Source: Fibrisoma montanum (lineage in GTDB: Bacteria > Bacteroidota > Bacteroidia > Cytophagales > Spirosomataceae). From it: a stretch of 51,763 nt of DNA. The position numbers and the translations under genes were made by a program. Shown piece by piece: positions 50,718-51,763 of this stretch. Every line of letters begins with the position of its first letter. Within the stretch, counting starts at the first letter, position 1. The stretch spans positions 1 to 51,763 of the forward strand of contig NZ_QXED01000020.1 in assembly GCF_003583365.1 (NCBI RefSeq). Reading direction: 5' to 3'. The notes below the pieces were generated by a model. That model was given only the letters and a program-made list of their open reading frames with translations. It ran no database searches and was not told the origin of the DNA.

Positions 50718-51636
50718 CTTTTTATTCTTATTCTTCTGGAAGTGGTACTCTGACCCTTCGCCAAAATGAAGGAACGCGGGTACGTGTGGGAGTCTTAATC
50801 CTTATTCTTCTGGAAGTGGTACTCTGACCCCTAACGAACAGATGGAACAGACACCCGAACAGCAGTAGTCTTAATCCTTATTCTTCTGGAAGTGGTACTC
50901 TGACTCAGCGTGGGCGAAGGCGAAGGCCGTAAGCAGTGGACCGTGTCTTAATCCTTATTCTTCTGGAAGTGGTACTCTGACCTATAAGGATCGCTATGGA
51001 ACCCGACTTCTGGAGCTACTTGTCTTAATCCTTATTCTTCTGGAAGTGGTACTCTGACACCTTCGTCTGGAACGGCACCAACTACGAACTAATGTCTTAA
51101 TCCTTATTCTTCTGGAAGTGGTACTCTGACACAACGTAACCGTCACGGACGGTACTGCAACGGGAATTTCAGGTCTTAATCCTTATTCTTCTGGAAGTGG
51201 TACTCTGACCGGGCTGAATACGCCGAAGTTGTCGACATAAAGGATGCGTCTTAATCCTTATTCTTCTGGAAGTGGTACTCTGACGATAAGCAGACCGGCT
51301 TATGTGAGTTGCACGAAAAAGTCTTAATCCTTATTCTTCTGGAAGTGGTACTCTGACTATGTCCCTTAGCGCGCTACTGGGGGAAGAAAACATGTCTTAA
51401 TCCTTATTCTTCTGGAAGTGATACTCTGACGAGGGCGGCATTGTCGCAGTGGTTGAGTTCTGCCTGTCTTAATCCTTATTCTTCTGGAAGTGGTACTCTG
51501 ACTGATTTAAATGTGGCTAAAATTAAATATGAAGTCTTAATCCTTATTCTTCTGGAAGTGGTACTCTGACACTATGAAACCCGACCGCGAATGCACCCGC
51601 TGCGGAGTCTTAATCCTTATTCTTCTGGAAGTGGTA
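50718..51636 (-). CRISPR. CRISPR array: 13 repeats of 37 bp (last cut at 30), 12 spacers, no cas genes in window
   Basis: Repeats start GTCTTAATCC and end CTCTGAC on the plus strand. They begin at 50718, 50792, 50868, 50945, 51022, 51094, 51173, 51248, 51321, 51394, 51466, 51534 and 51607. Spacers are 31-42 bases. The first repeat has four changes at its left end, as expected for the leader-distal end. The tenth has one G-to-A change. The last stops at 51636, where the IS begins. Read on the minus strand, the repeat ends ATTAAGAC, like the 8-nt 5' handle (ATTGAAAC) of type I and III crRNAs. Transcription right to left is therefore likely, with the leader beyond the IS. The type cannot be fixed without cas genes; a type I or III repeat is favoured. 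Confidence 0.95.
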
Positions 51637-51763
51637 TGTCTTAGCCCCCTATTAGTTGGACAGATTTTCTAAAACGGTTGAGTCACACACCACTGCTTTC
51701 TCCCACTTTTCTTGCGGGGTAATAAAGTCTAGGGATCGGTGACGCCTTGCATAGTTGTAATGG
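51637..51763 (-). mobile_element. Right-hand end of an IS3-like insertion sequence (copy 2, inverted)
   Basis: The IS terminus TGTCTTAGCCCCC begins directly after base 30 of the last CRISPR repeat. Bases 51637-51762 are the reverse complement of 1-126. The element points inward from outside the window, so its transposase is read right to left. The target duplication cannot be seen. Confidence 0.9.
51652..51763 (-). CDS. IS3-family-like transposase, C-terminal end (partial, copy 2)
   Basis: The minus-strand frame reads the same 36 C-terminal residues as copy 1 (H-Y-N-Y-A-R-R-H-R-S-L-D-F) and stops at the TAA complementary to 51652-51654. The start and catalytic core are outside the window. 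Confidence 0.8.
   Translation of the reverse strand, partial: HYNYARRHRSLDFITPQEKWEKAVVCDSTVLENLSN

Noticed and set aside
50477-50718. Short frames between the SusC gene and the CRISPR array
   Set aside because: Both strands have open frames of about 70 codons over the same bases, with no start context or similarity. They are probably chance.
50718-51636. Array as type VI-B (Cas13b) or type II-C
   Set aside because: Cas13b repeats are 36 bases and begin GTTG and end CAAC, which does not fit. No tracrRNA-like anti-repeat was noticed in the window, and the repeat's ATTAAGAC end fits type I or III handles better. Without cas genes this is not final.
1-51763. Window as a composite transposon
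   Set aside because: The block is too large and too rich in ordinary chromosomal genes such as plsC and the desaturase gene. Independent insertions or contig ends at a repeated IS explain the data more simply.
1-51763. tRNA, rRNA or riboswitch
   Set aside because: I looked for cloverleaf ends, GGTTCGAATCC-type arms and common riboswitch cores in the gaps and saw none, though a covariance search could find weaker ones.

Overview
The window looks like chromosomal DNA from a high-GC member of the Cytophagales (Bacteroidota), probably Spirosoma or a close relative. The evidence is a SusC/SusD pair, a one-protein hybrid two-component regulator (HTCS), a type IX secretion C-terminal sorting domain, many secreted FG-GAP and TIGR02604-type proteins, and almost no Shine-Dalgarno sequences. 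Genus is inferred; no rRNA or marker gene is present.

Both ends lie inside an insertion sequence. Bases 1-126 and 51637-51763 carry the same IS terminus (the C-terminus of an IS3-like transposase) in inverted orientation. The left copy cuts off the 5' end of a GH127 gene. The right copy cuts a CRISPR repeat.

Layout: (1) 128-7704: truncated GH127 glycosidase, a large T9SS-exported LRR/beta-helix/Ig protein, a decayed second HTCS tail and a small TonB-C-like protein. (2) 7909-16843: HTCS sensor-regulator, alpha/beta hydrolase, and a two-gene operon of a Tat-exported sugar isomerase-like protein and a heme-c TIGR02604 dehydrogenase-like protein. (3) 16968-25512: housekeeping and mixed genes: PlsC acyltransferase, acyl-ACP desaturase, an unassigned secreted protein, YdcZ-type transporter, stand-alone PD-(D/E)XK nuclease, MFS transporter, secreted esterase-like hydrolase, and an SPFH protein paired with a ribbon-helix-helix protein. 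(4) 25586-41306: sugar and glycoside metabolism: TIM-barrel isomerase, PhyH dioxygenase, two cupin-AraC regulators, FG-GAP protein, a cupredoxin-fused dehydrogenase, bicupin, GH20 hexosaminidase, ECF sigma factor, Tat-exported Gfo/Idh/MocA oxidoreductase and a cytochrome c-fused sugar dehydrogenase. (5) 41712-50327: small lipoprotein and a SusC-SusD-FG-GAP/UnbV operon. (6) 50718-51636: a 12-spacer CRISPR array without cas genes in the window.

The common theme is surface capture, oxidation and hydrolysis of carbohydrates. SusC/SusD import glycans, GH127 and GH20 cleave them, and three different secreted dehydrogenase-like proteins carry three different electron-carrier domains (two forms of cytochrome c and a blue-copper domain). 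The most unusual signal is in the CRISPR array: half of the spacers contain an ATG in the same orientation followed by an open frame, as if they had been taken from the starts of messages.
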